From Batillaria attramentaria (taxonomy: Eukaryota > Mollusca > Gastropoda > Batillariidae): a DNA stretch of 64,000 bases. The notes beneath the pieces were generated by a model. That model was not told where the DNA came from, searched no databases, and worked only from the letters and a program-made list of their open reading frames with translations. The position numbers and the translations under genes are program-made. The stretch's first letter is position 1. The number at the start of each line of letters is the position of its first letter. Below, piece by piece: positions 46,971 to 55,709 of this stretch. Where the stretch lies: assembly GCA_018292915.2 (NCBI GenBank), contig JACVVK020000488.1:166501-230500 (forward strand), given 5' to 3'.

Positions 46971-49592
46971 ACCCTTTGTTTCAGTAGCCGCATGAGGTCA
47001 AAAGACGCCGCCGTCTGCTTGAAGCAATTAACACGGTTCTTGCTCGTCTCTCTCTGTTGCAGATACTACATACGCAAGTCTCCCAGCAGTTCAAAGTGGA
47101 TTGTCTTTCTTGAAGGTAAGTTCCCCCACACCCCTCCCCGGCCATGCAGTTCAAAGCGGGTTGTCTTTCTTGATGGTGCGTTCCAGGAGATGCTTCAAAC
47201 GAGTCCCAATCAGGAGTCTCCTCTGAAATCTGGCTTTGTTCACAGAACGATCCTTGGAAACGTTAGAGGCAAGGGCAGGGAACGGGCTGAACTACGCCAG
47301 GTGAACTCTTGACAATATACATCGTATTGTCTTTTGAAGAAGGGAATGGGGGGGAGGAGGGAGGAGGTGGGGGGTAGTAGGGAAGGTTGAAGGTTGGGAT
47401 GGTTCACGTACTCCGAGTCGGATAGCTCAGCCAGTGGATGAGCGGCGCTGGGCCCTCCGATTTTCCTCCCTCAGCAAAATCATGACTGAAAAGAAAGAAA
47501 AAAGAAATGGGTTAGGTAGGTTGGGTGGCGCTGCACCGTGGCGACGCGCTTCCCACTGGGGGAGCTACCCGAAGTTCGCGAAAGGGACAATGAAGTTAAA
47601 AAGAAAAAAAATTAAGTCGCAGACGACTGACATTGACTCCGTATATTAACCAGGGCCCGCATGTAATAGTCGAGGTTAGGGCTTTTAGCCGGCCCTGGGT
47701 TAGAGTCTAACCTCGAACTAAACTAGCTTTAGGGTTAAAGGTTGTTTTGTTTTTTTTGTCGTTGTTTTAGAATCAAGAAGCGGGCCCATTCCAGCAAGGT
47801 GCCTAAGCCGTTATAGAAGGATTTTTTTCCTTCCTTTCTTCGCTTCCTTTTAAAAAAAATTAATTTTGCTTTTGGGTTTCTTTTGTCCTAGTCTGGGTTA
47901 GGCCCGTAGCCGTGGGTTAAATTAACCTCGAGTTTTACATACGGGCCCTGGAAGCTACCGCTAGCATAGTTAATGTGAACAGTTGAACTACCACTAACGG
48001 TGCACTTGTACCCTTAGTTGGCCGTCCGCACTTAGCTGGCCGTCAGTACAGGTATCGGCCAGGTGAGATTACAGTGCGGCTTCACACGCGCTCTCTTTGA
48101 AGTCAGTGCGCAGGTGAGACTTGCCTGGCGCTCCCACACCGACCGTAGTGACTGTCAACACGTTGCTAGCCTCGCCCGTTCAGTGGTTAGTGTGCGGCGT
48201 GTTGCCGTCACTCAGATAATACGGGTCATGATACATGACACATCGTGTAGAAACAGTTAATTGCACAACATCGTAATTAATTGCACAACAGTTCCCTCCC
48301 AGAAGAAAAGACTGGAACCTTGATGCAATGAAAAAAGATTGCTTATTACAAACTTGACACGTAAAAAATACTAAAATGGAACCTCATACAAACAGTCAGA
48401 ACGAAGTAAGGGATGGTGGGGGGGGGGGGGGGAGTGTATTTGGGCCTTAACATCTTTTATTCAAAGTGGGGTTCAGTTCAAAGACTTGGACACAGGAAAA
48501 CAAGGTCTATGCCTAATTTGACCTTATCGGGCTCGGGTTCGAACCTTCTGAGTCCAACGCTCAACTACTGATCTAGGTAGTTGAGCCAGCAGGCCACCCG
48601 ACCTCCAGTCCCTCCCCAACAAAGTAAAAGGTGTGAACTGTAGTTGATTGGAACAGCTTTTTTTCTACACCACCGTAAACTCATTAAGGACACACGATCA
48701 GAGGAACCGTTGCCACCCGCCCCGTTTGAAAGACTGGAGTTCAAAGGACAGAACTGACGGCAAGGCGAGAAACATCAAACACACAATACACCCTAATCAA
48801 ATATAACACGCTTGGTTTAAGATACCCACTCGCACATACTCGCGTGAAGAGACAGGGTGGACCACGCTGTAAAACAAATGGGTTTGGCCGGGGTGAAATC
48901 GCCTTCAGATAACATCGCCGTGTTATGGGGCGCAGGAGGGTCCGCTGGATGCTGATTTCACTAAAGGTGTGGGGAGGAGACGGGAGATAGAGCAGCATCG
49001 TAGAAGTCAGGTACACAGGGTGAAACAAGAGTGTTCTTAACACGTCTTTGATGTTTCACACCAAAGGCGGTCTAATTGGATCGTTGAGAACTTGAGGGAT
49101 GCGTAGAGGTAGGGGGGGGGGGGATGGAGCCTTTGGGCGTAGCTGGAAATTAGGGGTCCGTTTTGGTGGCTGGGGAGAAGATGTTTGTATTGAAGTCGCT
49201 GATGCAGAAACATAAGTCGTGGCTTGAGGTGTTTCAGTGGATTTGAAGGCATTATATTTCCACTTTTGAATTAATGCTTTCATCTGGCAACACTAGCTGA
49301 TACTGACATGTACTAGCGGTTTGGCTATTATATCTCGGCCGTTGGCAGTATGCCCCGCCCCCACGCCCCCAGCGGCCACTCGACGGACTTTAGTCATATG
49401 TGAAAAAAAAAAAAAACCCAAAAACTGTGGGCTGACTGAGGAAATAGCATGGTCTAGGTGAAGGCTCCCTGGCAAAAATCATCCGAAGTTGACAATAAAC
49501 AACCTCAAAGGATTTCATTAAACAACAGCAACAATAACCAGAACAAACTGTACATCTGTTAAAAAAAATGTATAAAAAAAAAAATCAACGAC

Positions 49593-49673
<81 letters not shown>

Positions 49674-52600
49674 CCTCCTTTAATGTCTGTGACAAGTCTG
49701 TGACAGGAAAGCGATCATTGAGCCCTTAAGGAAAAAGATGAGTGTTATTTTCATGGGTGTCTTAAGAATCGCTATTAGTCTGGATCGTACAAGATTAACA
49801 CGAACCTCTACAGAGGTTGCCAAGATAATTACATGTCTTTGAAGGGTGACGAGGGCGGGTGTTGAAAACAGATTAATTTTGTCTTTGATATATTTAGTTT
49901 GTTGCCGCAGGGGGCCGTACGGGCAAATGCATTTGTAGATTTGGACAAGCAAAACAAACTTCCCACTGACACAGTCACCAAATGCGGCACATTTCTTCCC
50001 CAGTGCCCAAAGAGATCCAAACACTCCTTCGGATGTAAGAACTCTTTTTATAAATTTGTAAAGATCCAGATTTGCTACTTTCCAAACATGTCTACTATTT
50101 CTTGAAAAAAAAATTCTTACTAGTTAGGACAAGTGAGAACTTGGTGCTGTGGGGGAGGTGGGGGGGGGGGGCGGACCTAGTGAATAGGGATTGCACTGAT
50201 AAGATCAAGAATACATTTTTAAGTACGTAGGACTGATTTCTCACTTAGTGTGTTTGTTCGCGTGTGTGTTACAGGTGGCTGGTTTTGTTTTGATCAAGCC
50301 AGTTGTGCAGAGAGGCGGCGGCTGATGCCAGACTTCATGAGTTCCAGAAAATGGCCTCGACATAGGAAAGGTCAGAATTCAATAAAAGCTAACCAGCAAA
50401 GAAACAGAGCTAGTTTCTTAAGTCACATTTCCATTTCTTGTGTCAGTGATTCTCAAAGCGTAAACCATACGACAGACTTTCACTGACTTTCAGAACACGA
50501 AGAAAGACCACAAACTCAAATGACATACTATGGTTTAATGTCCTATTCTGAACATTTTGCAGGAACGGTTGGTGGGGGGGGGGGGGGGAGATTCAGAAAA
50601 AAAGTCTTTATTAATTTGTGTCTTGCTGTTTTCAGGCACAGGAATTTTATCATGGGACCCTGAGGAGAACCCATACCACTACCAAGCAAACATGGTGTAA
50701 GTACGTGCTACACATTAGAAAGAGAAACACCAGTATTTTCATACAGTCCCATGGCCTGTCTTTATATGTGCTCCACTGGATTACCCCTTGAGCTACAAGA
50801 GTTGCAGGTACTGTTGCTGTTCTCACAGTGGTTTATCATACAGCGCAAGTACATGATACATCTTCCCTACAGTTGATTGCATTTATTTATTTATTTTCAG
50901 ATTGATCCCATACTGTTCAAGTGATTCTTGGAGTGGTACCAAGAACAAGACAAAAAGTGAGTTTTTTTTTTTTTTGAATTTTCACTTAGATAGTTACTTT
51001 AGTTTGCAGGAAACAGTTTTCCGCGCAGGCTTCTCTGGAGTAACGCTAGTCTAATTTCTGTTTAGGCCAGAAAGCCATGGCTTTCATTCAAATCCGCTTG
51101 CGTCACCTTTGCCTCTGTTGTGCGCAAAAAGTCCCAGCTTCACTGGCAGCTTGCCTCCTCTTGCCACCCCCTGGCATGTACCTTGCCCCACCAAATAAAA
51201 AAATCACAAAAATGACGCTTTTTCGTGACAACACAAATCAGTATGAACAGTACACTCGCAAAACAGGGTCCTTCAAACAAACACCAAACTTGACTCCACG
51301 CTCAGTTTGTGTCCTAACAGTTGTGTAATGCTTGTCATGACCATGTGGTTTCCAGGTGAAGACTTTGCATTCATGGGCTCTCTGATAGTAGAGGAGGTCA
51401 TAAAAAAACTGATGAAGAAAGGACTTCGCAAGGCCAAGAAACTCATGCTTACCGGCAGCAGGTACGATTGCACAGTCCATTGTCTAGATGTGACAGAAAT
51501 GTCACAGTATTCTTGTACTGTGTACTTACAAATAAACAAACACAAAGTGAAAGCAAACCGAAGTTTAGTCTTCGAATGGTTATGCCGTTAAGTGAACCAC
51601 AATTCTCAGGTGATGATGACTCCACAAATCCCTGTCCGCAGTGCCGGTGGTACAGGCGTGCTTGTGAACATTGACCGGGTAGCGGAGCTGGTGAGGACAC
51701 GTGCCCCGCAGGTTGAGGTTCGAGGCCTCGTTGATGCTGGCTGGTTCCTTGACAACGAGCCGTACCGAGGACGGCCATGTCACAACGCCTACAGCTGCTC
51801 TCCCATTGTCAGTGTCCAGCGCGGCATTCAGTACGTGTTCTTGAATTCATCAGTGGTGATTTGTAGTTTTATATGAAAGGAGGTGAATACTTGATGTAAT
51901 AATGTAAAAGTCAGGACATCAATAGAGGGTTTGCAAAAGATCTTCATCAGTCTCCTAGCCACGCATGATGTAAGTGCGAGTTTAGGAGACAGCAGAAAAA
52001 TCAAGGACTGAAAAGTCCCTTCAACACACAGACTGCTATGCATTGTTAGGAGGAATTTAAAAGAAAAAAAAAGTCAAAGCTCTTATGAAAGGATGTTCCA
52101 CTGTTTTTTACTTGGAGGTCTTGATTTTGTGTGACATTCTTCACTCTAAATGCACACAAGTTTATCGACCTACAGGGCAAAAGGGAGATAATAGCAGATG
52201 GAGGGTGGGGGTGGGGTGGGAAAGGGAAATACAGGCTGCGGATGCCATCGTAATAAGAATGCTGAAGAATTACAGTGCTAACTGTGTGTTTTGTGCTATT
52301 TGTTCTGTACAGGATGTGGGAGCCCCGTTTGCCGGAGATGTGCCAGGCACAATATGCGTCAGAACCGTGGCGGTGTTACTTTGGGCACCGGCTTTACCCA
52401 ACATTGCAGAGTAAGTTCTAAGCAATTTGTTTTCAAAGCTGTTGGTGATATGTGTGTATTGTAAGTCAGTCCCGTTCGGTTCAACGTGTCATTGAAGAAA
52501 CATGCAAATATATATTTCTTCCCTCCCAGTTTTTGAAAGCGAGTAAGTCTCTAAAAAAATGGAAAAAAAAAAAGTAACTGGCTAAAGTGGAATACATATT

Positions 52601-53443
52601 CCGACAGTCATAGCAAGATGGACATGACATTTTACCATCTGGAAAGAATCATTTTCTGTGTGTTTTTTTTCTTCAGCTCCAGTGTACATCGTGCAGAACT
52701 TGTACGATGCTGCCCAGATCAAGGTGGACAATGTATTTGACGAGAACCGTGGCTCTGACCTCAGTCGGGACCAGTGGCGCTATCTGTTGCAGCTTGGGGA
52801 ACAGGTCAAGGCCACGCTGCTCAACACCTCGTGAGTGAACGCCTGTCATCCCTGTTTGTTTTTGTTTGTTTGTTTGTTTGTTTTTTGGTGTGTTTTTTTT
52901 TTTGTGTGTGTTTTATTTTGGGGGGGGGGGGGCTGATCACTTCATTAACCCACTTCCTACCAAGTAAGTTTGGAGTTGTGCACCGGGGACTCATGTAAAA
53001 AAAAAAGAAGAATGAATTGCTTGGATTCAAATTTGGTTTTGTGGGAGTGTTGCACTTAAATTATACTCATGTATAGCCATCAAGGAACTATTAATCTTAC
53101 CCGATTTTCGCGTACAGGTCCAAAACCGAGTCAAAAATGTGGGATGGTGGTGCGCAGTACGAAATGTGTTAAATAATCATTGCCTTCAAAGTCTATGTGG
53201 ATTGATTCTACATTCTAATTGTATTGTTTGTACATATCCCACAGTTTGATAAAAGGTTATTCGCTGAAAATTGAGGTTACTGTGTGCAAAGCTCAACAAA
53301 ATTGGTTTCTTTTGGTGATGGTCTGTTTGTCCATTGCGCATGTAATTTTTTTTGTTCATTTCTACTTTCAGAGCGGTGTTTGCACCATCATGCGTTTCCC
53401 ATGATGTGTTACTGAACAGGTAAACTGTTGCGCCTACATGTAG

Positions 53444-53541
<98 letters not shown>

Positions 53542-55709
53542 AATGGAACTTTATTTTTCAACGGTAGAAATTGCAGCACACCTGCCAGTTCATAATTTGC
53601 TGTTACTAAACTATAAAATGTAAAACAAAAGAAGAGATAAGAGACCGCCCCCCAAAACAAACAAACAAACAAACAAACAAACAAACACCAACAACAAAAC
53701 AAACAAACAAAAACAGCCAGAGAGAGAGAGAGAGAATCCACTGAATATCAAAATGTACCTCATGAAATGCTGTTTCTAAATACCTTGACTGTCGTCGTGA
53801 ATTTCTACAGCAAAATGCATTTCCGTTCATACGGTAATGTGAGTTTCATAGAAAGCAAAAACAGCTCTAACGTCCTTTTCCACCACATACCTCTACAAAG
53901 GAACTTAAAAGACATTTTAAACAGTCAAAACCAGCATCAACGATACACGTTGGGTAATTGAAACGTCATTAAACCCTACACAGACAGATGCACTGACAGA
54001 CAGTGCTGAAAATAGGAGTTGGTAATCTCTAAAAATACCAATTTTTTTAAAACTGTTTTGCAGCGAGTGGCACAAGCTATCAATAGATGGCATCACACTG
54101 TCACAATCCATCTACTGTTGGGAGGAGAATGGGGCGACCTTCACCTCACCGTGTCATCATTCGCGGACAGATCCAGCCCGACCCGACAGGTTTGCATTTA
54201 TAATAATAATAATGACGACTTATAAGGTGCCTATACATGAAATGAAACAGACTCTAAGCGCCGTACATCATAACTACATACACTCCTTTCATACACACAG
54301 AGTCACAGGGAACATTCAAAGGTACACATCTCACAACAAGTTAAAACTGTTCCCTTTCCTGTATGATAAGGTTCCTGTAATGTTTCATCTTGAGACTGTG
54401 TGTGTGTGTCTGTTTGTGCGTGCATGCGTGTGTGAAGATTCAGGTATTTATTTAAGATCACAAAAAGGGGAACATGATATTAGATCTATACAGAGCCCAG
54501 AACACATACTGTGGTGTCACTTTTGTTTCTTTTTTCTTTTTTTAAATTCTTCAGTAAGGACTTTGATGTCTTTTAATAAAGCAGTCTTGAGAACTCAGTC
54601 TCCCCATGTCCACAGAATACAAACAGGAGCGATGTCTCGTAACGATACACCGTTGGCAGACGCACCTCCATCCAGCGAAGCCAAACGTAAGTGGCGACAA
54701 AAGAAGAAGAAAAAGAAGAAGAGGAGGAGGAGGAGGAAGAATCGTCGGAAGCGAAAAAATCGAGGTAAACGTCACCAGATTATTACGTAAACATGCTCGG
54801 GTTTGTGTCATGTTACAAAAGGTTTTTGTTTGTTGTTGTTGTTCATTTGTTTTGCCCCAAATGTTCAGGTGACTAGAGTCTCGCCAAGCAATGAACATGG
54901 AGTAAAGTCAGAGTTGACATGCTGTTTGATTTGTCATCTGGTCTGTCTTTAGAACATTAGCACCCTATTTGTGTACTAATGTTGTGAAGACAGACCAGAT
55001 GACAAATCAAACAGCACGTCAACTCTGACGTTTTCCTTGTCCATAACAATGTTTTGTTCACTAGTATGTGCTTACACTGTCTGCACAGTGTTATAATTGT
55101 CGGGGGGGGGGGGGGGGTGTCGTACGTCCTACAACACGTAACTGTCTGGACAGAAGAAGTTGCAAGTTCCTTATCAGTCGTGCCTTAAATTCGTGCTGTC
55201 GTGTTTGATTTTTCAAGATCAGATAGATGAGTTGTTTGGGGTTTTTGTTTATTTGGATGGGCAAAAAGAGAAAGTTTGCGTTCATCAGCCAATTTTGGCC
55301 CATGTCATTTACCATTTTGTATTTTGTTGCATTTATTGCTTTTTCATTAGACTGGCAAACAGACGCAGATCTTATTGAGTAGAAGAAAGATGGACAAATT
55401 ATCTGTTTATTTGAAAAATCTGACTTTGTTTTTTTTTAAAATCTGACTTTGGTTGTGTTTGTTGCTTTTTCAGCAGGTCGCCAAACAGACGCAGATCGGA
55501 GTAGACGAGAGACAGACAAAGCTTCAGGCAGTCAATGTCGAAAGCACCTGTTGGACCGGTGTCCTTGGCCACACTGCAACTGTTCGTGTCCCCGCTGTCG
55601 CTGGCCCGCCACCATGAATGAGGTCAACCAGTACTTCATGAAGAGCCTTGCTTCCGTCATGGACATTGATCCGCAGAAGATGGAGAACGTGCAGCTCTGT
55701 GGCTACTGA
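38456..55709 (+). CDS. NOTUM: Notum, secreted palmitoleoyl-protein carboxylesterase (13 coding exons)
   Basis: Exons join as 38456-38751, 47063-47115, 50275-50370, 50636-50696, 50901-50956, 51356-51461, 51642-51830, 52313-52410, 52677-52830, 53372-53419, 54064-54189, 54616-54764, 55474-55709. Every intron is GT-AG, all phases agree, and the total is 1668 nt (555 residues plus TGA; the human protein is about 496). The product is recognised by CNDGSYAG (92-99), FLEGGWFCFD (114-123), IPYCSSDSWSG (171-181), GSSAGGTGVL (221-230), DAGWFLDN, FGHRLYPTL, YDAAQ, CVSHD and CPWPHCNCSCP. The family (PAE fold) removes palmitoleate from Wnt outside the cell. The triad is Ser223, Asp329 and His380, with Gly118-Trp119 and Ala224 at the oxyanion hole. 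Residues ~10-35 form a signal peptide. The start is the first in-frame ATG before that peptide. The extra length sits mainly in a polybasic stretch in exon 12, which may be alternatively spliced. A convertase-like RRKR lies at 81-84. Confidence 0.95.
38898..39017 (+). mobile_element. SINE family S1, diverged, in NOTUM intron 1
   Basis: AATGCTCGGGTCGTGAGTCC, CACCCGTATGTGATGG and AAAGACGTTAAAT keep S1 order, with many changes. Confidence 0.7.
39236..39375. repeat. Compound microsatellite (GT)n(GA)n(GT)n(GA)n, NOTUM intron 1
   Basis: The GT-GA pair occurs twice, separated by GTGTATGTGTATGCAGC. Confidence 0.95.
41661..41905 (+). repeat. Tandem duplication, period 139, NOTUM intron 1
   Basis: CATGCCAAGGCAATGATACA at 41661 and CATGCCAAGACGATGTAACA at 41800, both followed by GGGACAAAGTG.CATTCT and AAAATTCAATATAGG. 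Confidence 0.8.
42153..42330 (+). mobile_element. SINE family S1, in NOTUM intron 1
   Basis: Head GAGCTAGTAGAGTGCTGGAC, B box GTTTGAATCCCGG, body with an inserted GA/A tract, and GAAAAGGACGTTAAAC near the end. Confidence 0.75.
42397..42440. repeat. Microsatellite (TG)n, NOTUM intron 1
   Basis: TG run between two G-runs. Confidence 0.93.
42823..43245 (+). repeat. Minisatellite, five units, NOTUM intron 1
   Basis: ATCTGGAGTG, GGCGCTGTGGATGAGGCG and CCTGCGATGTCTTC repeat at 42823, 42911, 42999, 43117 and 43192, separated by (CT)n. Units 1-3 carry GTGCCGTGAT; units 4-5 carry CCGCGGT instead. Between units 3 and 4 lies AATAAATTGTCATTGTCATTG, a LINE-tail-like insert. Confidence 0.85.
43515..43556. 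repeat. Microsatellite (AAAC)n, NOTUM intron 1
   Basis: About ten units of CAAA. Confidence 0.95.
45012..45052. repeat. Microsatellite (TC)n, NOTUM intron 1
   Basis: Pure TC run. Confidence 0.95.
45370..45443. repeat. Microsatellite (AC)n, NOTUM intron 1
   Basis: Pure AC run inside A-rich sequence. Confidence 0.95.
45966..46048. repeat. Microsatellite (AC)n, NOTUM intron 1
   Basis: ~40 units. Confidence 0.95.
46125..46275 (+). repeat. Degenerate minisatellite, NOTUM intron 1
   Basis: GACACGCAGGACTAATGA, GATACGTAGGACTGACG, GACACGCAGGACAAATCG and CGTATGACTATCGAG are scattered copies of the motif at 17415. Confidence 0.65.
46873..46968. repeat. Compound microsatellite (CG)n(TG)n, NOTUM intron 1
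   Basis: A CG run (Z-DNA prone) passes into ~38 GT units, ending 94 bp before exon 2. Confidence 0.95.
47063..47115 (+). CDS. NOTUM: NOTUM coding exon 2
   Basis: Encodes GYYIRKSPSSSKWIVFLE (99-116), the first core strand before the oxyanion-hole loop. The acceptor is CTGTTGCAG and the donor GAAG|GTAAGT. The last ~30 bases and the donor are repeated 60 bp downstream in intron 2. Confidence 0.93.
47086..47185 (+). repeat. 60-bp tandem duplication of NOTUM exon 2 end and donor
   Basis: GCAGTTCAAAGTGGATTGTC at 47086 recurs as GCAGTTCAAAGCGGGTTGTC at 47146. The donor GAAG|GTAAGT becomes GATG|GTGCGT. Confidence 0.9.
47415..47612 (+). mobile_element. tRNA-related SINE, family S4, in NOTUM intron 2
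   Basis: A head with GGATAGCTCAGCCAGTGGAT is joined to a 3' body TTGGGTGGCGCTGCACCG, GGCGACGCGCTTCCCACTGG, CCCGAAGTTCGCGAAAGG and an A-rich end. The 3' body matches the SINE at 63280. Confidence 0.75.
47650..47951. mobile_element. TIR element with CCAGGGCCCG ends, NOTUM intron 2
   Basis: Left CCAGGGCCCGCATGTAATAG and TCGAGGTTAG pair with right CTAACC-type sequence, CTCGAG and TACGGGCCCTGG. A CAGGG-type end resembles hAT elements, but no 8-bp duplication is visible. Confidence 0.65.
48436..48602 (-). mobile_element. SINE family S1-like, old reverse copy, in NOTUM intron 2
   Basis: TTTGGGCCTTAACATC, GGGTTCGAACCTTCTGAGTC and CCAGCAGGCCACCCGACC resemble a reverse tRNA-headed SINE. The body is degraded. 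Confidence 0.5.
49594..49672. repeat. Microsatellite (AC)n, NOTUM intron 2
   Basis: Pure AC run. Confidence 0.95.
50275..50370 (+). CDS. NOTUM: NOTUM coding exon 3: Gly-Trp oxyanion loop
   Basis: Encodes GGWFCFDQASCAERRRLM and onward to WPRHRK (117-149). Gly118-Trp119 correspond to the human Gly127-Trp128 pair that lines the lipid pocket and oxyanion hole. The donor AAAG|GTCAGA is weaker than its neighbours, but the protein alignment across it is exact (K-G-T-G-I). Confidence 0.93.
50636..50696 (+). CDS. NOTUM: NOTUM coding exon 4
   Basis: Encodes GTGILSWDPEENPYHYQANM, a block strongly conserved in Notum proteins. The acceptor is TGTTTTCAG and the donor GGT|GTAAGT, leaving phase 2. Confidence 0.93.
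50901..50956 (+). CDS. NOTUM: NOTUM coding exon 5
   Basis: Encodes VLIPYCSSDSWSGTKNKTK (169-187). IPYCSSD.WSG is near-invariant in the family. Asn184-Lys-Thr is an N-glycosylation sequon. The acceptor is TTATTTTCAG. Confidence 0.93.
51205..51305 (+). repeat. Interspersed repeat in NOTUM intron 5
   Basis: AATGACGCTTTTTCGTGACA, ACACTCGCAAAAC, GTCCTTCAAA and CCAAACTTGACTCCACG; counterpart of 33640-33780. Confidence 0.6.
51356..51461 (+). CDS. NOTUM: NOTUM coding exon 6, ends inside the catalytic serine codon
   Basis: Encodes SEDFAFMGSLIVEEVIKKLM (188-207) and continues to LMLTGS plus two bases (AG) of the Ser223 codon. The nucleophile codon is therefore split by intron 6 (phase 2). Confidence 0.93.
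51642..51830 (+). CDS. NOTUM: NOTUM coding exon 7: nucleophile elbow and lid
   Basis: Completes Ser223 and encodes AGGTGVLVNIDRVAELV and VRGLVDAGWFLDNEPYRG. It ends with the lid region CHNAYSCSPIVSVQRGI (conserved cysteine pair). G-S-S-A-G-G is the serine-hydrolase elbow. Confidence 0.95.
52313..52410 (+). CDS. NOTUM: NOTUM coding exon 8
   Basis: Encodes QMWEPRLPEMCQAQYASEPW (286-305) and continues to RCYFGHRLYPTLQ. It matches the human segment with FFGYKVYPTL. The acceptor is TTCTGTACAG and the donor AGA|GTAAGT. Confidence 0.92.
52677..52830 (+). CDS. NOTUM: NOTUM coding exon 9: catalytic aspartate
   Basis: Encodes TPVYIVQNLYDAAQIKVDNV and onward to KATLLNT. Asp329 of LYDAAQ is the triad aspartate (human FDEAQ). 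Asn368-Thr-Ser is a sequon created across the exon 9/10 junction. Confidence 0.94.
53372..53419 (+). CDS. NOTUM: NOTUM coding exon 10: catalytic histidine
   Basis: This 48-nt exon encodes SAVFAPSCVSHDVLLN. His380 of CVSHD is the triad histidine (human CLSHE). The acceptor is TACTTTCAG and the donor ACAG|GTAAAC. Confidence 0.92.
53444..53536. repeat. Compound microsatellite (TG)n(GA)n, NOTUM intron 10
   Basis: Starts 25 bp after the exon 10 donor. Confidence 0.95.
54064..54189 (+). CDS. NOTUM: NOTUM coding exon 11
   Basis: Encodes SEWHKLSIDGITLSQSIYCW (386-405) and continues EENGATFTSPCHH..RPD. It corresponds to the human stretch with SLPRALHCW. Sequence after CW is less conserved. Confidence 0.9.
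54616..54764 (+). CDS. NOTUM: NOTUM coding exon 12, variable linker with polybasic tract
   Basis: Encodes RIQTGAMSRNDTPLADAPP and then residues 451-477, of which 23 of 27 are Lys or Arg (seven K then five R in the centre). Phases on both sides fit. However, a perfect GTAAGT donor at 54687 would end the exon at 54686 and delete 78 nt in frame. The 3' boundary is therefore uncertain: the long form uses CGAG|GTAAAC, the short form AAAC|GTAAGT. Confidence 0.75.
54907..55029. repeat. Hairpin-forming inverted repeat in NOTUM intron 12
   Basis: 54-nt arms (GTCAGAGTTGACATGCTG; right arm the complement, about 3-4 mismatches) around a 15-nt loop at 54961-54975. It could be a small MITE or a transcribed hairpin. 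Confidence 0.8.
55339..55384 (+). repeat. Decoy copy of NOTUM exon 13 acceptor
   Basis: CTTTTTCATTAG, CAAACAGACGCAGATC and GAGTAGA mirror 55464-55508, 126 bp downstream. The 16-bp core is identical. Confidence 0.8.
55474..55709 (+). CDS. NOTUM: NOTUM last coding exon: C-terminal cysteine-rich motif
   Basis: Encodes a basic linker, then CPWPHCNCSCPRC and MNEVNQYFMKSLASVMDIDP (522-541), ending VQLCGY and TGA at 55707. CPWPHCN.SCP is a hallmark of Notum C-termini. The acceptor is a CAGCAG tandem, so a one-residue (Ala-Gly versus Gly) variant is possible. Confidence 0.94.

Larger units (their letters stand above)
39018..47062 (+). other. NOTUM intron 1 (from 38752), repeat-rich
   Basis: Contains SINE copies, a five-unit minisatellite, a 139-bp duplication, CA/GT arrays and the 46.1-kb motif array. 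39,420-40,900, 43,960-45,000 and 46,280-46,540 look unique, with no exon recognised. Confidence 0.65.
47116..50274 (+). other. NOTUM intron 2
   Basis: Carries the exon-end duplicate, an S4 SINE, the CCAGGGCCCG TIR element, an old SINE and a CA array. Positions 48,610-49,590 and 49,680-50,270 are unassigned. Confidence 0.7.
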
